From: Myxocyprinus asiaticus
Lineage: Eukaryota; Chordata; Actinopteri; Cypriniformes; Catostomidae
Reading direction: 5' to 3'
DNA: 64,000 nucleotides
Assembly (NCBI RefSeq): GCF_019703515.2
Contig: NC_059346.1
Span: 16,957,001-17,021,000, forward strand
Position 1 is the stretch's first letter; every line of letters starts with the position of its first letter. Position numbers and translations under genes: made by a program. A model generated the notes under the pieces. That model had not been told where the DNA came from. It saw nothing but the letters and a program-made list of their open reading frames with translations, and did no database searches. This document shows positions 51,996-56,161 of this stretch, in pieces.

Positions 51996-54900
51996 TGGTG
52001 CAGCTATCCTTATGAGGATTCTCCATAGACATAATGATTTTTATACTGTACAAACTATAGATTATATCCCCTAACCCTAACCCTACCCCTAAACCTAACC
52101 CTCACAAACAACTTTCTGCATTTTTACATTTTCAAAGAAACATAATTTAGTATGTTTTATTAAGCGATTTGAATTATGGGGACACTAGAAATGTCCTCAT
52201 AAACCACATTTATAGCATAATACCCTTGTAATTACCAGTTCGTAACCTGAAAAAAGTCCTCATAAACCACCTAAACCCACCCACCCACACACACACAAAT
52301 TTCTCAATACACACATACAAAACACACTCTGACATCCATACCAACACACTCACACAATTTTAGCTGGATCATTTATTCAGTTGGCCTGCAGTGCTCTATA
52401 ATACAGCAAACAGAAAACAGGAAAAAAGCATGTATTTGCTCCATAGGCTAAACATGAGAAAATGGTGCCATATGGTGGAAAATATAAAATTATTTTAATT
52501 CTGAAGCCAGGGCTCTGGAATGAAAGCATAATATAATAGAATTCACGATTGTATGCTTTAATTGCACTGGGATCAAATATTGCAGTTTTAATGGGCTTCA
52601 ATGGGGACATTTTTTGTCCTGAAAGTCTTGAGTGTATCTATTTTGTGTACACAGTGTATTATAGATGTATTATAGGAACTGAGGTTGAAATATCAAAATT
52701 TCCCCCAAAATACACACCTTTGGCAAAATTTATGCCGTTGGCATTAACACAGCCAAAATTATCGAAAAAATTAAAAGACAAAAATGTCTCGAAGGTCGCA
52801 CAAGGGTTAAAATCCCCCTATAACAACTGTATCTGATCCAATTAAAATACATACAAGATAAACTAAAATATTATGTAAAAATTACACAATTTACATGTAA
52901 TACAAAATATGTCAATAATTTTGACATTTGACAATGAACACACAAAGCTACCGCATAGTCCAAAATAATAAAAGCAAATACAGTGCATTCAGAAAGTTTT
53001 CAGACCCTTATGCTAAAATGGTAAAATACACTCCAGACCCCATAATGACAAAGAAAAAAACAGATTTTTGATAACTCTGCAAATTTATATATATATATAA
53101 AAAAAGAAATATCACATTGGCATAAGTATTCAGACCCTTAACACAGTACTTAGTTGAAGCACCTTTGGCAGCGATTACAGCCTCAAGTCTTTCTGGGTAT
53201 GATACGACAAGCTTTGCACACCTGGATTTGGGGATTTTCTTCCATTCTTCTCTGCAGATCCTCATAAGCTCTGTCTGGTTGGATGGGGACCATCAGTGGA
53301 CAGCCATTTTCAGGTCTCTCCAGATATGTTCGACTGGGTTCAAGTCCGGGCTCTGGCTGGGCCACTCAAGGACATTCACAGAGTTGTCCTATAGCCACTC
53401 TTGCTTTGTTTTGACTGTGTGCTTAGGGTCATTGTCCTGTTGGAAAATGAACCTTTGGCCCAGTCTGAGATCCTGAGCGCTCTGGACCAGGTTTTCATAA
53501 AGGATATCTCTGTATTATGCTTTGTTCAGCTTTCCTTTAACCCTGACCTTTTAAGAATTATGTAGGCCACTGTGCTCTTGCCTGTGTACTGTACTCTCAA
53601 TGCAGTCAAATTTTTTGTAGTCTTCCCCAGGTCTGTGACTCGACACAATCCTGTCTCTGAGCTCTGCAGGCAGTTCCTTTGACCTCATGGCTTGTTTTGT
53701 TTTTTTGCCATGATATACATTTTCAGCTGTGAGACCTTATATAGACAGGTGTGTGCCTTTCCAAATCATGTCCAGTCAATTGATTTGCCACCGGTGAACT
53801 CCAATCAAAGTGTAGAAACATCTCAAAGATGGTCCAGAGAATTGGGATGCACCTGAGCTAAATTTCAAGTGTCATAACAAAGGGTCTGAATACTTCTTTC
53901 AATGTGATACTTCAGTTTTTTCTTTTTAATAAATTTGCAGTTATCAAAAATCATTTTTTTGCTTTGTCAATATGGGGTATGTAGTGTAGATTGATGTGAA
54001 AAATATTATTTAAAGCATTTTAGTACAAGGCTGCAACATAAAATGTGAAAAAATGAAGAAGTCTAAATACTTTCTGAATGCACTGTAGATGGACACAAAA
54101 CACACATGAAAAAAAAAACATGCTAGCGTACACACACATAAAGGGGAATTATGTGAATTACATAGCTGACTGCATGGAATCGCATATAGTTTGTTATAAT
54201 AGGGGCAAGTTGTAACTCAGTACTATGCAAGATGCTAACCTACAAATTGGAGATTAACATGATGCTAAGTTTGCCTTGTTTTAAATAAATGGTAAAATTA
54301 GAGATGAAAATTAACTTTGAAATGTTACTTTTGCTACTTATAACTTTTGGCGATAAGCTTTTTATTTTTATTTTTTCTCTATGCAGAATGGATATGTCAA
54401 CGAGTAAACAAATGAAGTTTCGTCATACCAGTCTGTGTGAACTTTTAAACCATGTGTATTATAATTAGCCCCGTCAACCCATTAATAGGCTAATACCTGT
54501 AGGTTTTAAAAAAGAAGCATTCTCTTTTAAAAATCATCATTCATTTCTTGGTCAGGCAATAGGTCAAACTTAGCATCTGTCTATCATTGACTTAGATGAA
54601 CGATTGTGTGTGTGTGTGTGTGTGTTTGCACCTAGGAACTGCTGTATGTTCTGTTCTATGAGGGTCCAAAGACCTGTGGAATCTTCCGCCGTTCAGCGAA
54701 TGCCAAAAACTGTAGAATTCTGAAGGAGAAAATAAATTCTGGGCAAAGTATTTCACTGCATAAGGAATCTGTGTTTGTCTCTGCTTCTCTAATAACAGTG
54801 AGAACACTGTCAGCTCTATGAATTTGAATTCAACAAATACAGTATTCTGAATATGCAGTAAATTCACACAAATCACTCTTCCACTCAATTCACACTATCA

Positions 54901-55107
54901 CACTGAATTTGAATTCACATGATACACTCACATAATGAATGACTATCTATGCCCTATATATCATTCTGACTTAGTGTGTTTTTGATTTTGTGTGTAGGAG
55001 TTTTTGCGCAAACTGCCTGGTGGTGTGTTGTGCTGTGACTTGTATGAAGACTGGATGAAAGTTCTGCAAAGTGAGGATCAACAGGACAGACTTAACAGAG
55101 TTAGAAG
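23215..55107 (+). CDS. arhgap20: ARHGAP20-family Rho GTPase-activating protein gene (partial, 11 exons)
   Basis: Coding exons: 23215-23291, 25153-25290, 26701-26847, 38112-38153, 38396-38585, 38646-38723, 43139-43205, 45948-46115, 49814-49983, 54636-54797, 54998-55107. All have AG acceptors and GT donors and agree in phase. The product shows a basic N-terminus, a PH domain ([30 protein letters not shown]), an RA domain ([19 protein letters not shown]), a linker ([13 protein letters not shown]) and RhoGAP with the arginine finger in GIFRRSAN. Family knowledge: ARHGAP20 (RA-RhoGAP) is a GAP for Rho that is stimulated by Rap1 binding its RA domain, and acts at membranes. The order of domains and the junctions match that family well. 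The N-terminal exon and the rest of GAP plus the C-terminal tail are not in the window. A teleost paralogue or TAGAP-related gene is possible, but TAGAP lacks the PH part. Confidence 0.85.
23292..25152 (+). other. arhgap20 intron A
   Basis: AT-rich intron carrying GA microsatellites at 24003-24021 and 24175-24251 and an A-run at 23699-23717. No transposon could be classified. Confidence 0.6.
24175..24251. repeat. (GA)n microsatellite
   Basis: An AG-dinucleotide run with a few interruptions near its 3' end. A shorter AG run lies at 24003-24021. Confidence 0.95.
25153..25290 (+). CDS. arhgap20: arhgap20 exon B: first half of the PH domain
   Basis: It is bounded by TTCTACAG and AA/gtatgt. It encodes [20 protein letters not shown], then [17 protein letters not shown], the beta-strand core of a PH domain (family form ERHLFLFNDLLIVAKTK). 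Both ends are phase 2. Confidence 0.85.
25337..26601. mobile_element. TIR-bounded DNA element filling arhgap20 intron B
   Basis: The left end CAGTTGTTCTTGATTGC and the reverse complement of the right end (AAGTTTTTCTCGATTGC) match at 14 of 17 positions. The interior also repeats GTTTATAG-type and AACACAATTTGTT-type motifs near both ends. There is no transposase ORF. The left flank ends TTA; no target duplication is clear. A Tc1/mariner-superfamily origin is a guess from the TIR. It takes up 1265 of the 1410 bp of this intron. Confidence 0.6.
26701..26847 (+). CDS. arhgap20: arhgap20 exon C: second half of the PH domain
   Basis: It starts after TGTGTTACAG and ends AG/gtaatc. It encodes [20 protein letters not shown] and then [15 protein letters not shown], the end of the PH domain including the conserved SFV-GWPT-N-V-TF segment of the family. 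The Trp in DIWLAS aligns with the MWTAS of ARHGAP20. Confidence 0.88.
27287..27316. repeat. (CA)n microsatellite, left edge of a CA-flanked repeat
   Basis: A short, slightly interrupted CA run directly preceding GTTGGTGCAGC. Confidence 0.9.
27317..27590. repeat. CA-flanked interspersed repeat, subfamily B (copy 1)
   Basis: It begins cgTTGGTGCAGCTATCATTATG and ends CCTCGTAAACCACTTAAACC before a C-run and CA/CT microsatellites (27592-27650). It is nearly identical in block order to 51994-52280. It includes CCCTAACCCTAACCCT, which looks telomere-like but is only part of the repeat. Confidence 0.8.
27591..28017. other. Intronic DNA with microsatellites
   Basis: C-run followed by CA and CT repeats (27592-27650). 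The rest is AT-rich intron without a recognisable feature. Confidence 0.5.
28018..28264. other. GC-richer segment adjoining DIRS-B, unclassified
   Basis: It contains GGCCAGTGCGAGCCAGGGCT and TGTTCCCACCATCGGGCCAA. It looks like transposon-terminal sequence but no inverted partner is in the window. It replaces the outermost left tip expected for DIRS-B. Confidence 0.35.
28265..28470 (+). repeat. DIRS-B left inverted terminal repeat
   Basis: It starts ACTGCATTCGAACGCTATGG and includes GAGCCCCGCCCATTTAGG and a TATATAA box near 28391. It is the reverse complement of 31500-31700 with scattered differences. Confidence 0.8.
28495..28695 (+). pseudogene. DIRS-B gag-like remnant
   Basis: A short open stretch begins at the ATG after the left ITR, in the position where DIRS-2 starts its gag. 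The text ([20 protein letters not shown]) is serine- and proline-rich. It has no zinc-finger cysteines, and a TA microsatellite interrupts it at 28697. Confidence 0.4.
28697..28774. repeat. (TA)n microsatellite inside DIRS-B
   Basis: A perfect TA run of about 78 bp that has grown within the gag-like region. Confidence 0.97.
28893..29310. repeat. Two tandem ~230-bp units with tRNA-Gly-like heads (SINE-like)
   Basis: The unit GCCAGCT-ATAGA...TGTGCAATGTGTATAAA...CTCCTGACCTCAAGAGGTGC repeats at a period of 230 bp. Each unit includes a tRNA-like fold: D-arm AGCCTCCTTGTTAGC, anticodon loop CTCCCAT (anticodon CCC, Gly) and T-arm GGTTCGAGTCC with a B box. The first tRNA-like piece is at 28985-29060, the second at 29217-29297. 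The stems carry mismatches, so these are SINE heads rather than tRNA genes. Confidence 0.7.
29905..30050 (+). pseudogene. DIRS-B reverse transcriptase remnant (palm)
   Basis: The frame carries [20 protein letters not shown], homologous to the [16 protein letters not shown] palm box of DIRS-4, with the catalytic pair changed to DE. It continues as [13 protein letters not shown] ([13 protein letters not shown] in DIRS-4) and then breaks off. The rest of RT and RNase H is absent. Confidence 0.6.
30107..30991 (+). pseudogene. DIRS-B tyrosine recombinase, broken
   Basis: The N-terminal region ([17 protein letters not shown]...) is followed by an in-frame TGA (30266-30268), loss of about 35 residues compared with DIRS-3, the Arg box SAKRVGD, a frameshift at about 30580, and an open C-terminal part ending at the TGA 30989-30991. 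The H-x-x-R box reads VYSTRG: the catalytic His is replaced by Tyr (TAT at 30851-30853). The Tyr box FARFYNLDV is kept. Damage is therefore both structural and catalytic. Confidence 0.8.
31359..31465 (+). repeat. DIRS-B internal complementary region
   Basis: The first part (from ATTCCCCATAGCG to GATAGGG) is the reverse complement of the left tip, ending with CCCTATC as in the other family. The second part is the reverse complement of the right tip (31697-31743). Confidence 0.75.
31500..31743 (+). repeat. DIRS-B right inverted terminal repeat with two terminal hairpins
   Basis: The inner part mirrors 28265-28470. The outer part folds as GTTCCCT/AGGGAAC (31700-31720) and GGTTAC-ATGA-GTAACC (31724-31739), the same two stems as in the DIRS-A family. 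Confidence 0.8.
31744..33461. other. Intronic DNA, mostly unclassified
   Basis: Around 32545-32650 is a repeat unit (GTGTTGCCAACTCTCACA) that reappears inverted at about 62575-62660. The rest is AT-rich, with a T-run at 33311-33330. No exon signal. Confidence 0.5.
33462..34137 (-). mobile_element. DNA transposon 5' end with a BED-like zinc-finger exon
   Basis: On the minus strand the end reads GGGTGACCATACGTCCTC, with repeated CCTCTTTTTC motifs, then untranslated sequence, then an exon coding a Cys/His segment. A related terminal piece is at about 41755-41860. The 3' part of the transposon is absent. hAT superfamily is inferred only from the BED-like exon. Confidence 0.5.
33552..33745 (-). 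pseudogene. BED-finger-like coding remnant
   Basis: The translation includes [14 protein letters not shown], a stop codon, then [20 protein letters not shown] and [19 protein letters not shown]. The pattern W-x-C ... SDL-x-H-x5-H resembles the N-terminal zinc finger that precedes hAT-related transposases. One Cys position of the finger is a TGA stop in this copy. The exon would be followed by a GT donor at about 33551. A host ZBED-type gene is unlikely in this position. Confidence 0.5.
34141..34778. mobile_element. Possible MITE (GTAACAC family)
   Basis: The left edge GTAACACCTCAGTTACTA and right edge TTATTATAAAGTGTTACCC have inverted GGTAACAC ends. The inside has many short TTAGAATAATGGTC-like and TAATTAGT-like repeats. 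It lies directly beside the BED-type element end. Confidence 0.4.
34779..35887. other. Intronic DNA with a tRNA-like SINE remnant
   Basis: At 35318-35390, TGGTTTAGGGGTAGTGTG followed by TTGCATACAGACC resembles the head of a tRNA-derived SINE (A box conserved, B box eroded). An A-run is at 35261-35271. No exon is visible. Confidence 0.45.
35888..37632 (-). mobile_element. CR1/L2-type LINE, 5'-truncated (copy 1)
   Basis: On the minus strand it contains the RT and C-terminal part of ORF2, a 3' UTR and a 3' end made of GATTT repeats (plus strand AAATC repeats at 35895-35920). Two other copies with the same 3' end are at 44519-45378 and 63624-64000. It is antisense to the host gene and lies in the intron between exons C and D. 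Confidence 0.85.
36397..37629 (-). CDS. LINE ORF2 reverse transcriptase (410-aa open frame, truncated)
   Basis: RT motifs are seen in order: [51 protein letters not shown], the catalytic FADDMTVVG and SFKFLGVHI. The C-terminal part carries [10 protein letters not shown] and the [14 protein letters not shown] tail. The endonuclease domain is absent because the copy is 5'-truncated. The frame ends early (TRTS-stop) because this copy has lost bases in the segment read as TCATGAAGTCGGC at 45007-45019 in copy 2. RT would prime cDNA synthesis from nicked target DNA. The long open RT frame suggests a fairly young copy. Confidence 0.85.
   Translation of the reverse strand: MDQLGIVFTDILNLSLSLSVVPKCFKTSTTVPVPKQSKITCLNDWRPVALTPIISKCFERLIRDYICSVLPLSLDPLQFAYCNNHSIDDAIASTLHIALSHLEKKNSYVRMLFVDYSSAFNTIVPSKLDEKLRALGLNSSLCSWILDFLSSRRQVVRIGSNISSSLTLNTGAPQGCVLSPLLYSLYTHDCVATHSSNAIIKFADDMTVVGLITDNDETAYREEVHTLTHWCQEHNHSLNVSKTKELVVDFRRKDREHSPITINGAPVERVSSFKFLGVHITEELTWSIHTEAVVKKAHQHLFFLRRLRKFGMDRHILTQFHTCTVESILSGCISTWYGNSTAHNRKALQRVVRTARHIIGGELPSLQEIYTRWCVKKAQRIIRDSRHPSHGLFSLLPSGRQYRSIRTRTS
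37633..38111. other. End of intron C
   Basis: AT-rich intron sequence between the LINE and exon D, with a pyrimidine tract (38085-38100) before the exon D acceptor. No other feature is seen. Confidence 0.6.
38112..38153 (+). CDS. arhgap20: arhgap20 exon D: PH-domain C-terminal helix (42 bp)
   Basis: This microexon encodes [14 protein letters not shown], the C-terminal helix with the invariant PH Trp (family form SSPEQKDKWLSLLQ). The acceptor is CTAAAG/CTC and the donor TG/gtaagg. It is separated from exon C by an 11.3-kb intron filled with transposons. Confidence 0.85.
38396..38585 (+). CDS. arhgap20: arhgap20 exon E: PH-RA linker and start of RA domain
   Basis: The acceptor TTCTTCAG/G keeps the frame with exon D, and the donor AAG/gtattt keeps phase 0 with exon F. 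The last part, [18 protein letters not shown], aligns with IPLKIFAKDIGNCAYSK of the family. The preceding 45 residues (from [15 protein letters not shown]) are longer than, and unlike, the charged linker expected. They include a hydrophobic stretch [11 protein letters not shown]. The exact acceptor, or an error in this part, needs transcript support; the 3' half is firm. Confidence 0.6.
38646..38723 (+). CDS. arhgap20: arhgap20 exon F: RA domain
   Basis: Twenty-six codons run from [20 protein letters not shown] to CKML, phase 0 at both ends. This matches the RA-domain strand/helix TITVMNSDTANEVI of ARHGAP20. The donor is CTG/gtgagt; only 23 bases separate it from a (TA)n tract (38747-38801). 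Confidence 0.85.
38747..38801. repeat. (TA)n microsatellite next to an exon donor
   Basis: A perfect TA run beginning 23 bases after the exon F donor. Confidence 0.97.
38924..39095 (-). repeat. DIRS-4 right inverted terminal repeat
   Basis: It matches 61630-61791 of DIRS-3. Terminal hairpins are GGTTAC-TTTC-GTAACC (38929-38944, plus-strand reading; GAAA loop on the element strand) and GTTCCCT/AGGGAAC (38948-38966). Confidence 0.85.
39096..39235 (-). pseudogene. DIRS-4 RNase H start, truncated
   Basis: The minus-strand frame carries [20 protein letters not shown] followed by the equivalent of ...[12 protein letters not shown] and then runs into the right ITR. In DIRS-2 the same DNA frame is a shadow of the RNase H frame, so the real RNase H text here is shifted. 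Nothing after the first third of the domain remains. Confidence 0.6.
39292..39723 (-). CDS. DIRS-4 reverse transcriptase segment (143 aa open)
   Basis: It includes [34 protein letters not shown] with the first catalytic Asp, the [12 protein letters not shown] box, and the palm motif [12 protein letters not shown]. These three boxes show that the catalytic RT core is uninterrupted here, unlike in DIRS-2 and DIRS-3. After [14 protein letters not shown] text the frame shifts. The upstream fingers ([16 protein letters not shown]) are in another frame around 39800, so the whole protein is not intact. Confidence 0.8.
   Translation of the reverse strand: MHRLPFKMLTRKCILASIRHQDWFTAVDLKDAYFNVSVSPRHRPCLRFAFEGRVHQYKVLPFGQSLSPRVFTEVTEAALAPLREVGIRILNCLDDWLALAHSRDLLCAHRDLMLRHLSRLRLWVNWGKSSSPRYRASLFSGWS
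39724..40568 (-). pseudogene. DIRS-4 gag 3' part and RT upstream region, broken
   Basis: It aligns with 19300-20680 of DIRS-2 in reverse. Recognisable are [20 protein letters not shown] and [20 protein letters not shown] in different frames. About 0.4 kb of the DIRS-2 equivalent is missing around 40010-40060. Confidence 0.6.
40569..41222 (-). CDS. DIRS-4 Gag-like protein (217-aa open segment)
   Basis: After an upstream open extension, [20 protein letters not shown] marks the likely start (ATG at about 41073-41075), matching the MPF start of DIRS-2 gag. The Cys/His module ([16 protein letters not shown]) is conserved. After TMATLQSRL a frameshift moves the Ser/Pro-rich part into another frame, seen as the ORF at 40594-40872. 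The original protein is thus broken. Confidence 0.65.
   Translation of the reverse strand: MVSPPRAPVECRERPWVLRQSKRVHILAIKVYIFPTKRVALTESVFLKMPFHLCLFPGCGRYLSASDSHNRCLTCLGAAHAETAFVDGSCSHCKNMTMATLQSRLSVVRGKATPAAIWGPQWEPLRRVTPHGPPIPQYARLPWSSSGMRPPTHLRASSRPHSALAKWKSSRLQHRRAGWSSLTLRTRLGSHLQVWWPSCRPTQSWRGGSDLLRSHYP
41300..41495 (-). repeat. DIRS-4 left inverted terminal repeat
   Basis: Reverse complement begins CCCTATCTGTCACTCACTCG and includes the TATAAAA-type box and ITR core. It is preceded by GTT in element orientation. Confidence 0.85.
41496..43138. other. Intron F remainder with two transposon pieces
   Basis: A piece at 41755-41860 (GGGTGACAATACGTCCTTAC) resembles the end of the BED-type element at 34137. 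A hAT-like MITE is at 42586-42892. A short TA run is at 42384-42402. The ORF at 41877-42164 has no recognisable motif. Confidence 0.5.
42586..42892. mobile_element. hAT-like MITE (CAGTGGTT ends)
   Basis: The left end is CAGTGGTTTTCAACAC and the right end GGTTGAGAACCACTG, an inverted pair. It contains GGCCTCCC and GGCCCCCTGG near the ends in mirrored positions. Flanking octamers TCTTAGTA and TTTAAGTG are only partly alike. Confidence 0.65.
43139..43205 (+). CDS. arhgap20: arhgap20 exon G: RA domain end
   Basis: It encodes [20 protein letters not shown] and LIG, matching ERDYQLWVNSGKEEAPYPLIG in the family. The acceptor is TGTGTGCAG, the donor ATTG/gtgatg. It ends in phase 1 so that the next exon completes the Gly codon. 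Confidence 0.9.
43206..44518. other. Intron G, first part
   Basis: Contains a (CA)n tract (44167-44220) and no classified element. Low-complexity AT-rich sequence otherwise. Confidence 0.5.
44167..44220. repeat. (CA)n microsatellite
   Basis: CA run with one AA interruption and an AGAGAG extension. Confidence 0.95.
44519..45378 (-). mobile_element. CR1/L2-type LINE, 5'-truncated (copy 2)
   Basis: It shares the 3' UTR and the AAATC-repeat end (44519-44537) with copy 1 and breaks off at about 45378, in the region of [10 protein letters not shown]. It is antisense in the host intron G. Confidence 0.85.
44967..45378 (-). CDS. LINE ORF2 C-terminal end
   Basis: Reads [20 protein letters not shown], then the CISAWY segment, [18 protein letters not shown] and the terminal [16 protein letters not shown]. 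Unlike copy 1, this copy keeps the natural C-terminus. RT catalytic motifs are absent because of 5' truncation. The residues before it, in the 5' direction of the frame, belong to the flanking intron. Confidence 0.8.
45539..45820. mobile_element. MITE with long TIRs and TA flanks (Tc1/mariner-like)
   Basis: The two ends share the inverted block GTACACCTACTTATTCATG, and outer parts CAATCACCAACCACTTT and CACTCACCGATCACTTT are alike. TA dinucleotides flank it at 45537-45538 and 45821-45822. It is 282 bp and non-coding. It ends 127 bp before exon H. Confidence 0.8.
45948..46115 (+). CDS. arhgap20: arhgap20 exon H: RA-GAP linker
   Basis: It begins [15 protein letters not shown], continuing the family text GHEYPYGIKMSHLRDS. 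The later part ([20 protein letters not shown]) corresponds to the variable linker with the Gln/Ala-rich helix. The acceptor is GTTCTAG, the donor AAGG/gtgagt. Confidence 0.85.
46420..47200 (-). mobile_element. Old LINE reverse transcriptase fragment
   Basis: Reverse complement of 46571-46620 reads as (R)[11 protein letters not shown], corresponding to the RT box [10 protein letters not shown] of the L2-type copies. The neighbouring sequence follows the same antisense arrangement (compare 36950-37120). It is highly mutated, without an open frame. Edges are approximate. Confidence 0.45.
47563..47760. mobile_element. AAAGGGATAGATTACC-type MITE (Kolobok/piggyBac-like), copy 2
   Basis: It starts TTAAAGGGATAGATTACC and includes TCAACCTCATGTTCTAAACC and GGTGGAACACAAAAGGAG. 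It belongs to the same family as 12660-12900 and 50730-50960. The 3' end is incomplete. Confidence 0.6.
47837..49500. mobile_element. hAT-like non-autonomous element with TAGGGCTGTCAA ends
   Basis: The left end TAGGGCTGTCAA and the right end TTGACAGCCCTA are perfect inverted repeats of 12 bp, continuing imperfectly. The flanking octamers CAGCATAT and CAGAATAT differ at one position, fitting the 8-bp target duplication of hAT elements. At 1664 bp there is no transposase ORF. Inside, 48930-49340 (AGGCAGACACCGAGTGAAG ...) looks like another, nested repeat. Confidence 0.75.
49566..49597. repeat. (CT)n microsatellite
   Basis: Perfect CT run about 215 bp before exon I. Confidence 0.95.
49814..49983 (+). 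CDS. arhgap20: arhgap20 exon I: basic linker and start of RhoGAP domain
   Basis: It encodes [15 protein letters not shown] and then [20 protein letters not shown], aligning with KRRRSIINWAFWR and QLFGISLPNICENDNLPKPV, where the GAP domain begins. The acceptor is CATTGTCAG, the donor ATG/gtaaga, ending in phase 0. Confidence 0.9.
49984..50729. other. Intron I, first part
   Basis: AT-rich intron without recognisable features. Confidence 0.5.
50730..50960. mobile_element. Foldback MITE of the Kolobok/piggyBac-like family, copy 3
   Basis: The two halves are near-perfect inverted copies: TCAGTCACCATTCATTTTCA and TGAAAATGAATGGAGACTGA lie around a short loop. GTTCCAAATTGGACT and AACACAAAAGAAGATGTTAG are the usual family words. 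Confidence 0.65.
51206..51330. repeat. Short tandem duplication (~75-bp unit)
   Basis: GAGATTCCCTACTTTCATTG...TAGTTTAGAAACGCTCATCC is followed by GAGATTCCCTGCTTTCATTG...TAGTTTAGAAATGCCCATCC. The two units differ by a few substitutions. Confidence 0.8.
51939..51993. repeat. (CA)n microsatellite nested in the piggyBac-like element
   Basis: Perfect CA run forming the left edge of the subfamily-B repeat. Confidence 0.97.
51994..52290. repeat. CA-flanked interspersed repeat, subfamily B (copy 2)
   Basis: Starts TTGGTGCAGCTATCCTTATG, ends CCTCATAAACCACCTAAACC then CCCACCCACCCACACACACAC. It is close to 27317-27590. Confidence 0.8.
52981..54085 (-). mobile_element. Tc1-like transposon, defective
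   Basis: The ends CAGTGCATTCAGAAAGTTTT and its inverse ACTTTCTGAATGCACTG are flanked by TA (52979-52980 and 54086-54087). The interior encodes, on the minus strand, the C-terminal half of a Tc1 transposase with stops. It is about 1.1 kb, shorter than the 1.6 kb usual for Tc1 elements, so internal material is missing. Confidence 0.85.
53085..53460 (-). pseudogene. Tc1-type transposase C-terminal remnant
   Basis: Minus-strand text contains [16 protein letters not shown] (second catalytic Asp region), then [20 protein letters not shown] with the catalytic Glu of the DD34E triad, and [20 protein letters not shown] near the end. Two in-frame stops, TAG after QEWL and TGA after MAVH, show it is inactive. 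The N-terminal DNA-binding domain and first Asp are not recognisable. Confidence 0.8.
54604..54625. repeat. (GT)n tract just before exon J
   Basis: A GT run ending 10 bases before the exon J acceptor; it may serve as part of the 3' splice region. Confidence 0.85.
54636..54797 (+). CDS. arhgap20: arhgap20 exon J: RhoGAP catalytic helix with arginine finger
   Basis: It encodes [20 protein letters not shown], then [15 protein letters not shown] and [13 protein letters not shown]. The first Arg of GIFRRSAN is the arginine-finger position of RhoGAP domains, so catalysis looks intact. The acceptor is CACCTAG and the donor ACA/gtgaga. A Thr at the exon end replaces the usual Lys before D/EFLR. Confidence 0.9.
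54998..55107 (+). CDS. arhgap20: arhgap20 exon K: RhoGAP core helix
   Basis: It encodes [20 protein letters not shown] and then QDRLNRVRR, the FLR-LP...LY segment of RhoGAP domains. The acceptor is TGTGTGTAG, the donor AG/gtgaga, phase 2. The next GAP exon (LLDQLP...N..LL in the family) was not found before the window end, so the following intron is at least 8.9 kb. Confidence 0.9.
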
Positions 55108-55744
55108 GTGAGAACTGCTCACACACTTGTACAGTACATACATTTGAATAAAATTTTCCAACTTTGGATAACAGGTTGGAGTGAGATTTTGATGACATGG
55201 CCATGTCCGCATGCTTTGGCAAAACATTCAAGCCTGGGGCTTGACCCTTAGGTGGCACTGGACTTAGTGTGTGTATTTGATACTATTACTATCTTTCATT
55301 TCTAACATCACAACAAGACCTTATCAAATCCTACAAGGCAAATAATTATCTTTTTTTGTTTTTGATTTTTTTGTGCTCACCAATTAACCTAGCATTCACA
55401 ATTTCAAAACACCCATACACTATGGCACAACCAGGGTTTTTCCTGAGTCCAAAAATGGTCTTCGTAATGGCACCCAGTGACAAAGTTGGTTGGTTACATA
55501 ATTGCAAATTACTAATTAACTTAATAACTTAATTGCATTTCATGTTTACATTGGATATCTAGACCCTTTTATTTTTACTTCAAAATGCTATGGTAAATCA
55601 AAAATGTATTTTATTAAATAACACCTTATTTTTATACTGTAACACTTGTTACAATATTCTGACTGTACATATGAGTAGACCACTTTATACTGAGCTGGGA
55701 CTGTGCTTCTAGTGAAAACTTTTGTTTCCTTCTGAAATATTGTT
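55108..55744. other. Intron K, first part
   Basis: AT-rich, no recognisable feature up to the DIRS-3 left tip. Confidence 0.55.
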
Positions 55745-55941
55745 TCCTATCTGTCACTCACTCAACGTTGTGTCAATGTAGTGACACTAGGGGTCACACT
55801 TGGGAGCCCGAAACACCTCTGGTCTTTGATAAAAGGCCAATGAAAATTGGCGAGTTGTATTTGCATGCCACTACCCCGGACACACGGGTATAAAAGGAGC
55901 TGGTATGCAACCACTCATTCAGATTTTCTCTTCGGAGCCGA
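55745..55941 (+). repeat. DIRS-3 left inverted terminal repeat
   Basis: It starts TCCTATCTGTCACTCACTC and from 55765 is the reverse complement of 61566-61745. Confidence 0.88.
55889..55895 (+). promoter_or_regulatory. TATA-like box in the DIRS-3 left ITR
   Basis: TATAAAA, preceded by CACACGGG. It is conserved in the other left ITRs and lies about 280 bp upstream of the gag start region, fitting an internal promoter. Confidence 0.55.
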
Positions 55942-56161
55942 ACGGTCATGCTCATTGAGCTGAATTCTCACGACTGTTCATTCACCTCTGCTGGATCTGA
56001 CGGCGCATTTCAGCGGCTTCTCCCTGCTCTGCACTGGTGCACTGCAGAGAATGCCCTGGGTGCTTCAGCAGAAAAAAGAGAGTATATTTTTCTGAAAGAG
56101 TATATTTCTCTAAAAGAGCGGCACACACGGAATGTCTTTTTAAAAACACGTCTTTTTAAAG

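Larger units (their letters stand above)
51728..52806. mobile_element. piggyBac-like element flanked by TTAA
   Basis: CCCTTGTGCG at the left and CGCACAAGGG at the right are perfect inverted ends, and each is bounded by TTAA (51724-51727 and 52807-52810), the target of piggyBac-type transposons. No transposase ORF. A CA-flanked repeat (51939-52290) is nested inside it. Confidence 0.8.
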
